Part shown: one piece after another, positions 48,154 to 58,969 of the stretch
Position numbering within the stretch: the first letter of the stretch is position 1
How the letters are laid out: each line of letters opens with the position of its first letter
Assembly: GCA_012931725.1 (NCBI GenBank)
Contig: CM022944.1
Coordinates: forward strand, 115,289,642-115,353,641
Source: Litsea cubeba
Lineage: Eukaryota > Streptophyta > Magnoliopsida > Laurales > Lauraceae
DNA: 64,000 bases
Reading direction: 5' to 3'
Made by a program: the position numbers and the translations under genes
Notes under the pieces: model-generated
Databases searched by the model: none
Seen by the model: the letters and a program-made list of their open reading frames with translations, nothing else
Told to the model about the DNA's origin: nothing

Positions 48154-50699
48154 TTAAACTTCAAAAAACATCAAATCATAAATCATCAAAATATCATCAT
48201 GTTCTTCCACCAAGGCCACATCTACTTCTTTATCGGACTCAAAGTCATCATCTCCATCGTCCTCTTCAGAGGACTCCTCCGACACAAATTCTTCCTCATC
48301 AATTTCTCTCGTAGTCCTAGTACTCCTCCTAGGTTGAAGCATTTCATCCGCTCCCACCGCTTGGCCAAGTACCTCCCACGTTGCTCCGGTCACGGGATCA
48401 ACATCATCCTCATCATCATCAACTCCTTCAACCAACCAATGTTGAGCTTTACCACAATCATCCGCTTGGAGGATATCTTTCTCATCACCAACTCTTTTCT
48501 TTTTATGAAGAATTTTGGAATTGAATTGAACATACACCAAGTTGTTCAACCTTTCAGAATCAAGCCTATTTCTCTTTTTAGTGTGCACCTATAAGATAAC
48601 ATTATAATATCATGTAAATCAACATAGCAACTAAATTACAATGTAAATAAATTATGACTTGCAAAGTAAGTGACATACCCCTTCAAATGTACTCCAATTC
48701 CTCTCACAACCTGACGAACTTGTGGTTAAGGATAGAATCCTAATTGCCATCTTCTTCAAATGTGGTGCATTACCGCCATAATTACTCCACCACGCAGCTA
48801 GCGTTAACAAAAAATGACTAATTAATAACCATTTGTTAAGAAAGTCAATTACTCAAGCCAATAATTAATGATATTATGATACCATCAACTAGGACTTACC
48901 AGGATTAAATAACCTTACACCTTTAGTTTGATAAGCATGTTCAGCTTGCTTTCTTCCAAACATACCCTGCAAATTCTTATACTTCACCAATTCTTCATCC
49001 AAAACTTTAGTTTGAGTATCAATATCATTTGGGAAGAACCTCTCCACACAATTGACTATAGCATCCATGTAATCAACATCTTCTCCTATCTCCACCCTAT
49101 TCTTTGCAAAGTAGTATGGATTAAGCATATATCCCGCCAAGTGCAAATTCCTATCAAGTCTTTCTTTGGATTTACTCTCAATTATGTCTAGAATTGGTTT
49201 GTAATTCTTTTCAATTCCATGAAAGACTTCATCCTTTATCTCTTTCTTTGCCGCTTCAAGTTCTCCATACAACCAAGGCATAGAGGGCCTATCACTATCA
49301 ACAAGGCGGAGGACTTTTATCAAAGGTCGAAACACAACCAAACATGAGTTCAAGGATTTCCAGAATGAAAGGCTAACCACCGTCGCATATGCCACTTTTC
49401 CCTTTGCACTCTTAGAATGTGAATTCCGACCCCAATCTTCGGAAGCAAACATAAGTCTCAATTGCTCCTTTTTCTCTACCAAACTTTGCATAGTTAAGTA
49501 AGTGCTAGCAAAGCGTGTTACTCCGGGCCGTACTATCTCACGCTTCTTTGTCATCCTTCTCATCAAGCTTAAGGTTGAGTGATGAGAGTATATGAAAATG
49601 GTTAAGGCCCTTGCCTTATCAATCGCACTCTTAAACCTTGGAAGCTTACCAATCCCCTCAAGCATAAGATTCACAGTATGTGTGGCGCAAGAAGTCCAAA
49701 ATATATTAGGCATCTTGGCTTTCATCAAAGTCGCCGCAGCCATATTGTTGGAAGCATTATCCGTCACAATTTGGACCACCTTCTCTTCACCTATTTGTTC
49801 AATGCATTTATCCACATACTCAAATATATAGCTTCCCGTATGTGATGCATCAGAATCTTCCCTTGATGAAATAAAAGAAATCCCTTCCCCACAATGCACA
49901 CATAAGTTCATAATGCTTCTTCTTTTACGGTCGGTCCAAGCATCAGTCATTATAGAACAACCAGATATGGACCACTCCTCTTCATGCTTTTTAAGAGAGT
50001 TCTTAACCCTCGAAACCTCTGCTTTCAAACATGGGCCACTCATTCAATACCGACTTGGTGTAGGTAATCCTGGACCAAACTGCCCAATAGCTTCCGTCAT
50101 TAGCGTGAAACTATCATTTTGAATGGCGTTGAAAGGAATGCCACTCTCGATAACCCAGCGTGCTATATATTGTTGTGTGTCAAGCACCTTCTTCTTATCC
50201 AGCAAAGCTACTAGATTGGCTTGCCTTGTAAACTTTGTAGTGGAAGTGTCGTAGTGTTGTTGTGGATTAATCTCCACAAATCTTCCCATAGGCCCAATAT
50301 CAATTGGCAAGGGTTGGATGTCCTCATTCATCTCCACAACACCATCAGAAATTGAAACTTCCTTTCTAGTTTCAGTTTCTTCACTTTGCTTCTGTTTCTT
50401 TTTCATCTTAACACCATCTAGTGCTCTCTACATGCCTTTTTTGCCTCGTCATTCGCCTTCTCACAAGCCTTCACATTCCCAGTTCTACCAACTACATGAC
50501 ATTTTAGTCGGTAGATGCCTCCGGAGAGATTCTTCCCACAAAGCTTGCATCTGACTTTATCAAGTGATTTGGCATCAATTAATTCTCCATACTCCCACCC
50601 AACATCATTAGATCCACGTTTCAATGCATTTGTGATATTTGCATCACTTGTTGCTTCACCCATGGTATTGGAGTTGGAAGCCGCCGATGAAGTAGCCAT
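48154..50699 (-). pseudogene. hAT transposase (BED, DUF659, dimerisation domain)
   Basis: Exon A runs 48900-50699, exon B 48679-48797 and exon C 48154-48588, joined by GT-AG introns. The start at 50699 leads to a BED zinc finger (CKLCGKNLSGGIYRLKCH). DUF659/RNase H-like core motifs follow: SIMTDAWTDRKRRSIMN, VTDNASNNMAAA and CATHTVNLMLEGIGKL. Exon B carries the hAT dimerisation signature SSSGCERNWSTFEG. Exon C begins VHTKKRNRL and ends in an acidic tail. A frameshift near 50430 (after the BED domain) and a TGA at 50044-50046 break the frame, so this copy is probably inactive, though little decayed. Confidence 0.9.
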
Positions 50700-50759
50700 A
50701 CAGAAGCAGATTGTATTGGAGTTGGAAGCCGCTTTGGTTAGATTCGATTGCTAGAGATG

Positions 50760-51460
50760 AAGTCATGAAGAGGAGACTTAAGAGAGAACGAGAAAAAAAA
50801 AAGCAGCAGCAGAAATTAAAAAAAAAATAGCAGCAGCAGCAAGAACAAATTAACATGTAGAAGAGCAGAAAAACAGCAACAGCAAAACAACAGCAGCAGA
50901 AGAGCAAAGCAGCAACAAAACAGCAGCAGAGCAAAAAAAAAAAAAAAAAAACAGCAACTGGAAAAAACGGCAGGCCAGCAGCAAAACAACAACAGAGCAA
51001 AAAAAAAAAAAAAAAAAAAAAAAAAGCAGCAGCAAGAAAACGGCAGGCCAACTTAGACCGCTGCAATGGGAAATCAAAACCCTAAATGGGTTCTGTGCTC
51101 AAAGCCAAAAATCAAGAAGACTGAGATCCATGCCAAAGTCAGACCACGCATTATGTCATCACAGATCAAGCAAAAGGCAGGAAAAAAAAACAGGAGCAAA
51201 AAAAAAAAAATAAACAGGAGCAAAAAAAAAAAAAATAGCAGCAAGAAAAAAAAACAGCAACAATAGCAGTGCCTGCGCAATGGAAGGAAAGACAGCAGTG
51301 AAGAAAAAAATGAAAAGAAAGAAAGCAACAGCAGCAGCAATGGAAGGAAAGACAGCAGTGAAGAAGAAAAGAAAAAAAAAAAAAAAACAGTACCTGCGCA
51401 GCGGTTGAAGAAACAAAATGAACAGCAAAGGTTGGCTTGAGCCACTGGACAGTTTTCCTC
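50760..51460. repeat. A-rich/CAG-rich simple sequence inside the hAT element
   Basis: Alternating poly(A) tracts and AGCAGCAGC runs upstream of the transposase start. They produce long biased open frames on the minus strand that are not genes. A block of about 50 bases containing GCAATGGAAGGAAAGACAGC and AGTGAAGAA occurs twice (near 51277-51305 and 51337-51365). Confidence 0.8.
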
Positions 51461-51899
51461 CGCTTCTTCCTCCTCTTCTTCTTCTTCCGCCGTTTCTCCT
51501 TTCTTCTTCCGCCGTTTCTCCTTCTTTTTTTTTCGTTTCGTTTCTGACTCAGTTAGGGCACGAACGAGGGCATTCTGTCTCTTAAGTGCTAGACGCCTGG
51601 ACCAAGTTATGACTTAAGCCCATTATGGGCTGGGCTGGGCTGGACCATTTCAGCTTTTAAAAAGTTTAAGTTATGGGCCGGATTGACCGAAGCCCACTAG
51701 GCGGATTAGTCGGATTAATCGGAATTGCCCACTAGGCGGATTAGTCGGATTAATCGGAATTAGGCGGGATTAATCGGATTAATCAGTGCACCCGATTTTT
51801 GGCCTCGCCTAGCCCTTAGTCGCGGCGGTGAGGGCCGCCTAGCGCCTAGGCGCCGCCTAGGCGGCCGCCTAGGCCGATTTTTACAACACTGATCCTCAT

Positions 51900-52588
51900 T
51901 GTTTGCCAGCATAGGAGTCACCACATTCCGTGGTTGGTTTGTCGCAAAAGGAAATTCTTTCTCAAAGAACTTCACATCCCTCAATACAAAGTACTCATGT
52001 GTTTCTAAATCATACAATTTCCAACCTTTCTTCCCAAATGGATAGCCAACAAAGATACACTTACGACTCCTACTTTCAAATTTATCACCTTTGTGTCGTT
52101 GATTATGGGCATAGCAAAGGCAACCAAATACACGAATATCATCATAAGAAGGCACTTTCCCAAACAACATTTCATATGGCGATTTAGTCTTAAGTAAAGT
52201 AGAGGGTGTTCTATTAATCAAGTGACATACTGCCAACACACATTCTCCCCAAAATTTGAGTGGTAAGTTCCCTTGAAATCTTAATGCTCTAGCCACATTT
52301 AAAATGTGTTGGTGTTTTCTCTCAACCCTCCCATTTTGTTGTGGAGTCCCAACACAAGAAGTCTAAAAAATAATTCCATTATTTTGAAAATAATCATCCA
52401 AACAATTAAATTCGGTCCCATTGTCACCTCTCACACGTTTTATCACTTGTTCAAATTGTCGTTCAACCATAGCAATAAAATTAAGAAACATAGATTCAAC
52501 TTCCATTTTATTGCATAGTAAATATACCCAAACTCCTCTTGAAAAATCATCTACTATTGTCAAAAAATAGGAATTTGAATTTTTGTTT
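51900..52588 (-). pseudogene. Copia pol: integrase C-terminal half
   Basis: The minus-strand frame begins within the integrase core (IVDDFSRGVWVYLL, RVRGDNGTEF) and continues through PQQNGRVERKHQH to NRTPSTLLKTKSPYE and VFGCLCYAHNQRHKGDKFE. One in-frame TAG (near 52363-52365) breaks it. The sequence resumes beyond the hAT insertion at 47752. Confidence 0.85.
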
Positions 52589-52790
52589 GCAAGAATCCTT
52601 GATAGGAATTCCAGTTGTCGAGGATATTAGGGCCATAGTCATATATGCCCGCCCTTATATCGTCAGATTTCGTGTCTTTAAGGGCCTGTTTGCCTGCAAG
52701 AATCCTTGATAGGAATTCCAGTTGTCCGGGATGTTAGGGCCATAGTCATATATGCCCACCCTTGTATTGTCAGATTTCGTGTCAAATGAG
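52589..52790. repeat. Repeat of about 90 bp at 107 bp spacing
   Basis: Two copies, starting at 52589 and 52696, contain GCAAGAATCCTTGATAGGAA and TTAGGGCCATAGTCATATAT. They differ at only a few bases. The first copy abuts the broken 5' end of copia pol; the second leads into the LTR-like sequence downstream. Confidence 0.8.
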
Positions 52791-54265
52791 TCCTAGACCT
52801 TGCCTCTAAGTATTTCTCAAATAAGAGCAAGTTCAAAGGCAAAAATCAAAGTCTTGGAAGGCCCAGAATCATCAAAGAAGAACTCCTTTGTGTGTCGGCT
52901 TATTAAGGTAAATGGGACCCCAAACCAAGCACAATATAGGCCCCTACTCTTGTTGAGCATCATAGGAAATTCAGGGAGTTGATCAGGCCAGTCTAGGCTT
53001 AAATGTTGAATTTTCGTAGCTCTGGAGACTAACCTCCGTATTGGCGGTTGCCTGGCGGTCAGAATAATTGGATCGTATTTTATGCAAAAAAAGGCTGCCT
53101 AACTGTCGTTGGTGAGCTCGCGGTTAATCGACATCTGACCACCAGGTCATCGACACTCCGCGGTTGCTGTAACTGGAAGTTTCTTTTCAGCTTTGATTGA
53201 CAATCTGAGTTCGATCAGTTGGTGGTCACCTCGCAACTCATCGCCAAGCCCATTGGCGCTTAACCGCGAGCCAACCGGAACTCAAAATATATGACCATTG
53301 CACTAGCTGTTGGGGATTGCAGCTAACCGCGATAAGTGGAGTTGGTCGCGGTTCTGATTAGTGGAACTTTTTCTATAAATACTTAGAGCTCATCTCTTTT
53401 CATAGAGCCTTTAGCATTTTATAGAGCTTTCTCTCCTAAATTTGTTCATTCTTTTAAAAGCTCTCTAAACCTCTTCCATTAACATTTTTTATATCCTACT
53501 TAGGAAAATCCAAGAGCTCCATTAGCTATATATATAGGAGTGTGATTTGAGGAAGCATCATCATATGGGGAAACCTTGAACCTCTTAAGTAAAATCCTCA
53601 TTCTTCCTGGACCTAAACCTCTTCATCTTGGTTGAGCACTTCATTGGAGTACCTCCTTCAACACCAAGCAAGTTAGAGATTAGAGCTTCAATTTTGGTTC
53701 AAGCTTCAAAAGCACTCTCAATACACAGTCAAAGAGGCAAGTGTTCTTCCATTTTTATATTGCATCTCACTGTTGTAAAGTGGATTAGAACTGCATGATC
53801 TAACCACTATAGAAATAGAATGGAGGACTAAATCTGTGTGGTTGGACCTCCACATCAAAAGATTCAAGTTGTGTAAGAAATAGGAGTCTCACCTGTGTGG
53901 TTTGCTCCATTATAGTGGAACCAAGGGTGGTTGTTCCCTTATGAGTGGATGTAGATCAAGAGATCGAACCATTGTAAACTTGTTTGTGCTTATAATCTTC
54001 TTGCTGGTTGATTTTTTCATACAACTCATTTATTTGTGCCAAAACTTAGAAATTCTTTATATGCATTGTTGATTGTTTAGCACACACTCTAATATGTGTT
54101 TCATTGAGCACTCTTGATACATTCTCTTTTTATAATGTGATAAGAGTACGTATTATGTGGAGTTAGAGTTATATTTAAAATTGGTCTATTTGGTACTGAA
54201 TTTATTAGAAGTTTTATTTGGCCCTATTCACCCCCCTAGGACCTGTTCAACGGCCTAGCCTGTAC
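52732..54265 (+). repeat. Long LTR-like sequence
   Basis: Non-coding, starting near TGTTAGGGCCATAG. It has a TATA-like TATAAATACTTAGAGC (about 53375-53390) and near its end CCCTATTCACCCCCCTAGGA, a phrase common at the ends of plant SIRE/Maximus-type copia LTRs. Repeated CCGCGG/CGCGGTT words occur at 53030-53360. No partner LTR or primer-binding site is seen, so the limits are approximate. Confidence 0.4.
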
Positions 54266-54269
54266 TTTC

Positions 54270-57100
54270 AGGGGATTCATGAAATTCATGTCAAGAATGC
54301 TTCGTTTGAGAGAAGGGTAAGTTGTTGGATATACGAATCCCTAGGATTTCAGAAGCTACAATAAGGTTGGATTTCAGATGCTTGATGGGGTCCTAGCATT
54401 CGGGGATTTCCGATTTGTAAGTGATTTTGAATGCTTTCCGGTGAGGTGTGAAACTCCAACAGTCGTCTAATTCATACCTCTTTTTTTAAGGTTTTAACTT
54501 CTGTGAGTAGTTAATCCTTTTCCCCAACCTCTAATATGTTTTTTTTTTTTGAGGAGATTTTCTATGTGTGTCAGCTGTTTGGTCAAGTGGATTTGAGAAT
54601 AGAGAGAACAGAAGGTATGTAAAGAGGAATAGGGATATGAGACGGTGAGTAGTGATGGGATTGGGAGGTAATGCTTGTGAGGGTGTTGCAGGCCATGGAT
54701 GTTGATGGATGGGACGGTATGGAAAGATGGAAGTCGGTTGTGAGAGATGGTGAGGAGAAGGGGTGATGAAAGAGGTAGTGTTTGGTTAGGCCTTGAGATG
54801 AGGAAGTGTGAGGTGGATATGGTGGAGTGAATATATGGGTTCGTCTCAATTTGTGTTTTGAAGTTGGTTGGCTCGGATGATGAGCATGATGGGATTGGAA
54901 AGGATTTGTGAACGAGTGCTTTGGTGAGTGTTGCAGAAGGTTGGGCGTGGGCTATGAGAGATGGTGATGTTATGTTGGGAACTCTATGAGATTTGTCGGA
55001 TGAAATGAGAAATAAAAAAAAAACCTCTTTGATTTAATGGCATGGATCATTTTAATTTATCCATTGTTTTCCTCTTTTTTGTCTTTACAAATGATTAATC
55101 TATGAAGCTCTCTTCTTATAGTTGGATCAACGGGCTTCATCTAGATATTGTTGCCAAATGCATCAAGTTTGCCGCTGTCCCACTAGCTTTCTTGCCATGA
55201 TCTAACAAGATACAAATTAATTTAATGTGATGGATGGATATTTTAAGTATCATGGAGCAGTTGGTAAAAAGTAGTGCGCCACTAAGTATGTCACTATTTT
55301 TTACATTTACTAGGTGCTTTTGATTAAAGCTTGGACCCTTATTTCTCAACTGAATTTTGTAGCTTAAACTATTAATCTCTAGAGATCTCAAGAGTAATTA
55401 TAAATTTGATTTATTATTCTCCAATATATTCCTTAAATTGATTTTGTACTTTTTAATATTTTGTCATATGAAAACCAAATGAGAATTCTAGTAAGTTATC
55501 AAACGAAGAATTCCTGGAATTCAGGGTGGATTAAACTCTCAGGTATGAAATTTCAGGATGAATCAAACAGAGAATTAGAATTCAGGAAGAATTTAGCAGC
55601 TTTATGAATTTCAGCATTCCTAATTCTCTAAATTCCACCATATATGAATTCTCCAAATTCTTGCCACCAAACGGGCCCTAAGTGGGAATTAGGGTCTCTT
55701 TTTTTTTGTCTTGTAGAAAGACCTTGCAATTTCAAATAATGTTGAAAAAGTCCCTTGATTTTTATATTTGCAATGTATTTGTTGACTCATGACCAAATAT
55801 GATCAACCCAAAGGTGGGTCTCATGTTCACAATCACAGTAGGTGGTGCTAGTCTCAATTGAGTCAATTCTCATTAAGGTGAACCCATGTTCTAATTCCTA
55901 AAGGTGGGTCCTATGATTGCATTTTAAAAAGGGTCCCATGCATAGAGAATTATTAGGAAATGACAGAGATATGCCTATCTAATAAGTTCCTATTTGTATA
56001 CTTACGCTTTACTATAAAAGTAATATAAGAGTTTTTTTTTTAATAATTTTTCAAACAGACTAATTGTAAATTTAAACTTAAAATTTAGAGATTTTATTAT
56101 AAACCTTAATTTAATTAGATTTTATTAAATTAGAGTTTCCAAACCGCCCCTTAAGGTCCAATCTCTTTAATATAATTGAGTGAATTCATGTATGGAGAGT
56201 TTGTGAATTCTCCAAAAGTTGTCCCCTAGGGTGGGAGTCCTGAATCCCCCTTTGGGTGCAGGATTTGTAGATGTGGACGAGGCTAGAATTCTGAGAATTC
56301 CAATAGACATTTGAAAGTTTTTAGGTGATTAGATTTTAGAATGCTAAGTAAAGAATAAGCCATCACATTGTGTTTATAAATTCACAACATTAAAATTCCT
56401 GTAAAATTTTTGGTAAACGAATAGGCCATGAGATTCTAAATAGATGAGTAACTACAATCTAATCATCAAGATCATAATTTTTAGATATTTTTTAGTCAAT
56501 GGCTTTAGTTTTTTTTTTCTTTTTTTTTTGTTTGTCTTATTTGTGTTTTGGTGTTAGTTAAATTTAGTTAACGGGGGTGGTGAGTTCTAGCTACAAGCAA
56601 TTTCTGCACTTTTCAATGAAGTTAAGTGTGCCTTTGTCCATGCCCGTTTTCACAAAATCTTTTGCTTCTTTCCACTAGTGGGTTTTGGTGCGAATTATTT
56701 TATCGTAAAAAGAAGGCAATAGTGAACATCTTTGCTCGTTAGAGAGGAAAGCGAAGTCCAAGTACCCCTCCCCCCATAAAAATCCAATTGGGCAAACTCG
56801 CACGTCCTTTGCTGCAACATATTTGTTTAGCAGATCCGAGCTTATTTGAACAATTTTCGTATAAAGTGAATGTTCAAAATTAAGAAACATACAAAAAAAT
56901 AGGGATCAATTCAAAATGTACCAAATAAAAAAAAATTGGTTTGAAGTAAGAACTTTGTTATATTTTTAAGCACTGCTAGTATACATAGTTTTAAATAAAA
57001 ATCTAAATAGCTCAGTGTAAATGGCTTATGGCCCCTTCTAAAATTATTTTTTTTACAGTATTTTATTCACTTCTTTTACAAAGTGATCCAAAAAAAGAAA
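54270..57100. other. Intergenic sequence upstream of RuvB-like 2
   Basis: AT-rich with no coding support. A patch at about 55500-55680 ends ACCAAACGGGCCCTA and resembles the right end of a GGGCC-type MITE like that at 27133-27476, but its left end was not found. Confidence 0.4.
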
Positions 57101-57357
57101 ACCCCTCCAAAACCGTAACACCCTCACACACACGGTCTCTCTCTCTCTATATCCAACTCACAGGCCCGTGGTGAGGCTTTTAAACCCCTGCAAACCCACC
57201 CCTCATTCCATCCCCTCCAATAGCTCTTAAAACCCTCCCCCCTCAACAAAACCCCTCATTCCATCCCCTCCGTAGCTCTTAAAACCCTCATTTCAAACCC
57301 TCCAAAACCCTAGAAATCCTCATCTCAAAAGAAGAAGAAGAAGATTGATCGATCATA
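57101..57357 (+). promoter_or_regulatory. Promoter-proximal/leader region of RuvB-like 2
   Basis: A CT-rich run (TCTCTCTCTCTCTATATCC near 57136-57154, a plant Y-patch-like tract) leads into a C-rich leader. It includes two similar units (near 57199-57236 and 57250-57286) with CCCTCATTCCATCCCCTCC. The last leader bases before the start are ATCGATCATA. The exact transcription start is not determinable. Confidence 0.45.
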
Positions 57358-58112
57358 ATGGCTGGTGATCTGAAACTATCGTCCGTGACTCGTGACCTGA
57401 CTCGGATTGAGCGGATCGGAGCCCACTCTCACATCAGAGGCCTAGGTCTTGACTCGTCCCTCAACCCTCGCTCCGTCTCCGAGGGCATGGTCGGCCAGCC
57501 CTCCGCCCGCAAGGCCGCCGGCGTCATCCTCCACATGATCCGCGAGGGCAAGATCGCCGGCCGCGCTGTACTCCTCGCCGGCCAGCCCGGAACCGGCAAG
57601 ACCGCCATCGCAATGGCCCTCGCAAAATCCCTCGGCGAGGAGACCCCCTTCGCCATGCTCGCCGGCAGCGAGCTCTTCTCCCTCGAGATCTCCAAGACCG
57701 AGGCCCTCACCCAGGCCTTCCGCCGCTCCATTGGCGTCCGCATCAAGGAGGAGACGGAGGTCATCGAGGGCGAGGTCATCGAGCTCCAGATCGACCGAGC
57801 CGCCGCCTCTGGCGCACCGTCGAAGACTGGAAAGCTCCTCATTAAGACCACGGAGATGGAGACCACCTACGACCTTGGGGCCAAGATGATCGAGGCGCTC
57901 ACCAAGCAGAAGGTCCAGAGTGGGGACGTCATTGTCATCGACAAAGCATCCGGCAAGATCACCAAGCTCGGCCGCTCCTCCTCTCGCCTTCGCGACTATG
58001 ATGCTGTGGGGCCTCAGACCAAGTTCGTGCAGTGCCCGGATGGGGAGCTGCAGAAGCGCAAGGAGGTCGTGCATTGCGTGACGCTCCATGAGATCGACGT
58101 CATCAACAGCAG
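57358..58112 (+). CDS. RUVBL2: RuvB-like 2 (reptin/TIP48), first exon only
   Basis: AAA+ ATPase of the RuvB-like family, which acts in hetero-hexamers with RuvB-like 1 in INO80/SWR1-type chromatin remodelling and R2TP assembly of snoRNPs and kinases. The exon encodes 251 residues plus two bases: TRIERIGAHSHIRGLGLD near the N-terminus, Walker A GQPGTGKT at residues 75-82, FSLEISKTEALTQAFRRSIG, then the inserted OB-like domain II up to LHEIDVINSR. It ends AG|GTAGGA, a plausible donor. The family is about 460-480 residues, and Walker B, the sensors and the C-terminal half are not found in the remaining 5.9 kb. So the next exon lies beyond the window or the gene is truncated. Third positions are strongly G/C-rich, unlike the surrounding AT-rich DNA. 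Confidence 0.93.
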
Positions 58113-58969
58113 GTAGGAGCAACCCAAAATTCATCTTCCTAAAATGCTGCACCTGTTCGATTTAATGCTTTGGAGCTGCTCATGTTGTCTGTATTGATTT
58201 TAGGTTCACTATTTGCTCTATTTGATGATTTATGCTTAGGGCTTGTTTCGTGTAATTTTGAATTACTAGGACTTCCCTAGAAGAAATCACCATTAAAGAG
58301 AGAGGGTCTGCTTCCATCAACAGCGATACCTATCTATTACAGTGAAAAACTTTTTGAATATGAAACACTTGGAAATGATAATTTATAAATCTTAAACCAT
58401 CAGACCACCGCACAAAAAGCATATGTGACCCAAAGGAGATAGTTGTGCTGATTGGAAACTGTAAAGATTAAGGATTTCATACTGAGGATGGAAGATGCAA
58501 CTTTGATTCTCAGGGATTAATCCTAACTGCACCATGGCACCATCATCACCAAAGCCCTGTCCCAACCAATACATGACTTTTTTGTTTTTCCATTCCAGTC
58601 TATTCTGGGCCAGTCACAGAATGTCAATGTCTTTGAATTCACATTTTAGCTATGACAAATGTCTGCATTGGTTGTCAACCCTCCCTGATACAACCCTCTT
58701 CCTTTCTAGGCTTCATAATGGCAGTTACAACAAACTGGCAGAGTTCTTTCCCCACTACGTTATCACAAAGTCTTAATTGGTCTTGTACATCAATCATTAT
58801 ACATTCAAAAAATCAAAGTATGCCCATGCACTATAAAATTATGTCAAGTTGAACTTGATCACCCAAGCACCTTAACATTTAAAAGGTAATACTTACTAGT
58901 ACCACCGAGGGGTAAAATCGGTGATCATATTCAAAGGGCAAAAACCCTAAATTTAACCTTCCTTTTTGG
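58113..58969. other. Probable start of RuvB-like 2 intron 1
   Basis: AT-rich sequence following the donor, with no recognisable exon of the rest of the protein. Confidence 0.45.

Larger units (their letters stand above)
47753..51891 (-). mobile_element. hAT transposon, 4139 bp, with transposase gene
   Basis: Ends CAATGTTGTAAAAATCG and CGATTTTTACAACACTG, with an exact 8 bp duplication ATCCTCAT at 47745-47752 and 51892-51899. Both sub-terminal regions carry clustered GGATTAATCGG and CTAGGCGG motifs in both orientations. It contains one hAT transposase gene on the minus strand. It sits inside copia pol, whose reading resumes exactly across the duplication. It is related to the 184 bp MITE at 42230-42413. 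Confidence 0.93.
45550..52588 (-). mobile_element. Ty1/copia remnant, split by a hAT element
   Basis: The pol sequence from part of integrase through reverse transcriptase and RNase H runs on the minus strand. It is interrupted at 47753-51891 by a hAT insertion with an exact 8 bp duplication. Gag, protease, the N-terminal integrase part and the 5' LTR are missing. The break near 52588 adjoins a 107 bp repeat. Confidence 0.85.

Noticed and set aside
50656..51445. Phe/Cys/Leu-rich open frames on the minus strand
   Set aside because: Produced by poly(A) and CAG runs inside the hAT element; no conserved domain and located upstream of the transposase start.
48154..52296. Possible CRISPR array from evenly repeated AGCAGC or GGATTAATCGG units
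   Set aside because: Plant nuclear DNA; repeats are simple sequence or hAT sub-terminal motifs without regular unique spacers.
54583..54849. 88-codon minus-strand open frame rich in Pro/Ser/Thr
   Set aside because: Low-complexity composition, no family resemblance, no promoter or splice context.
57429..58152. Long minus-strand open frames opposite RuvB-like 2 exon 1
   Set aside because: Mirror frames caused by the high GC third positions of the real exon; the plus frame is a clear AAA+ protein.
58375..58575. Possible next exon of RuvB-like 2
   Set aside because: None of the frames on the plus strand match the expected continuation after VINSR, and the minus-strand frame has no family signature.
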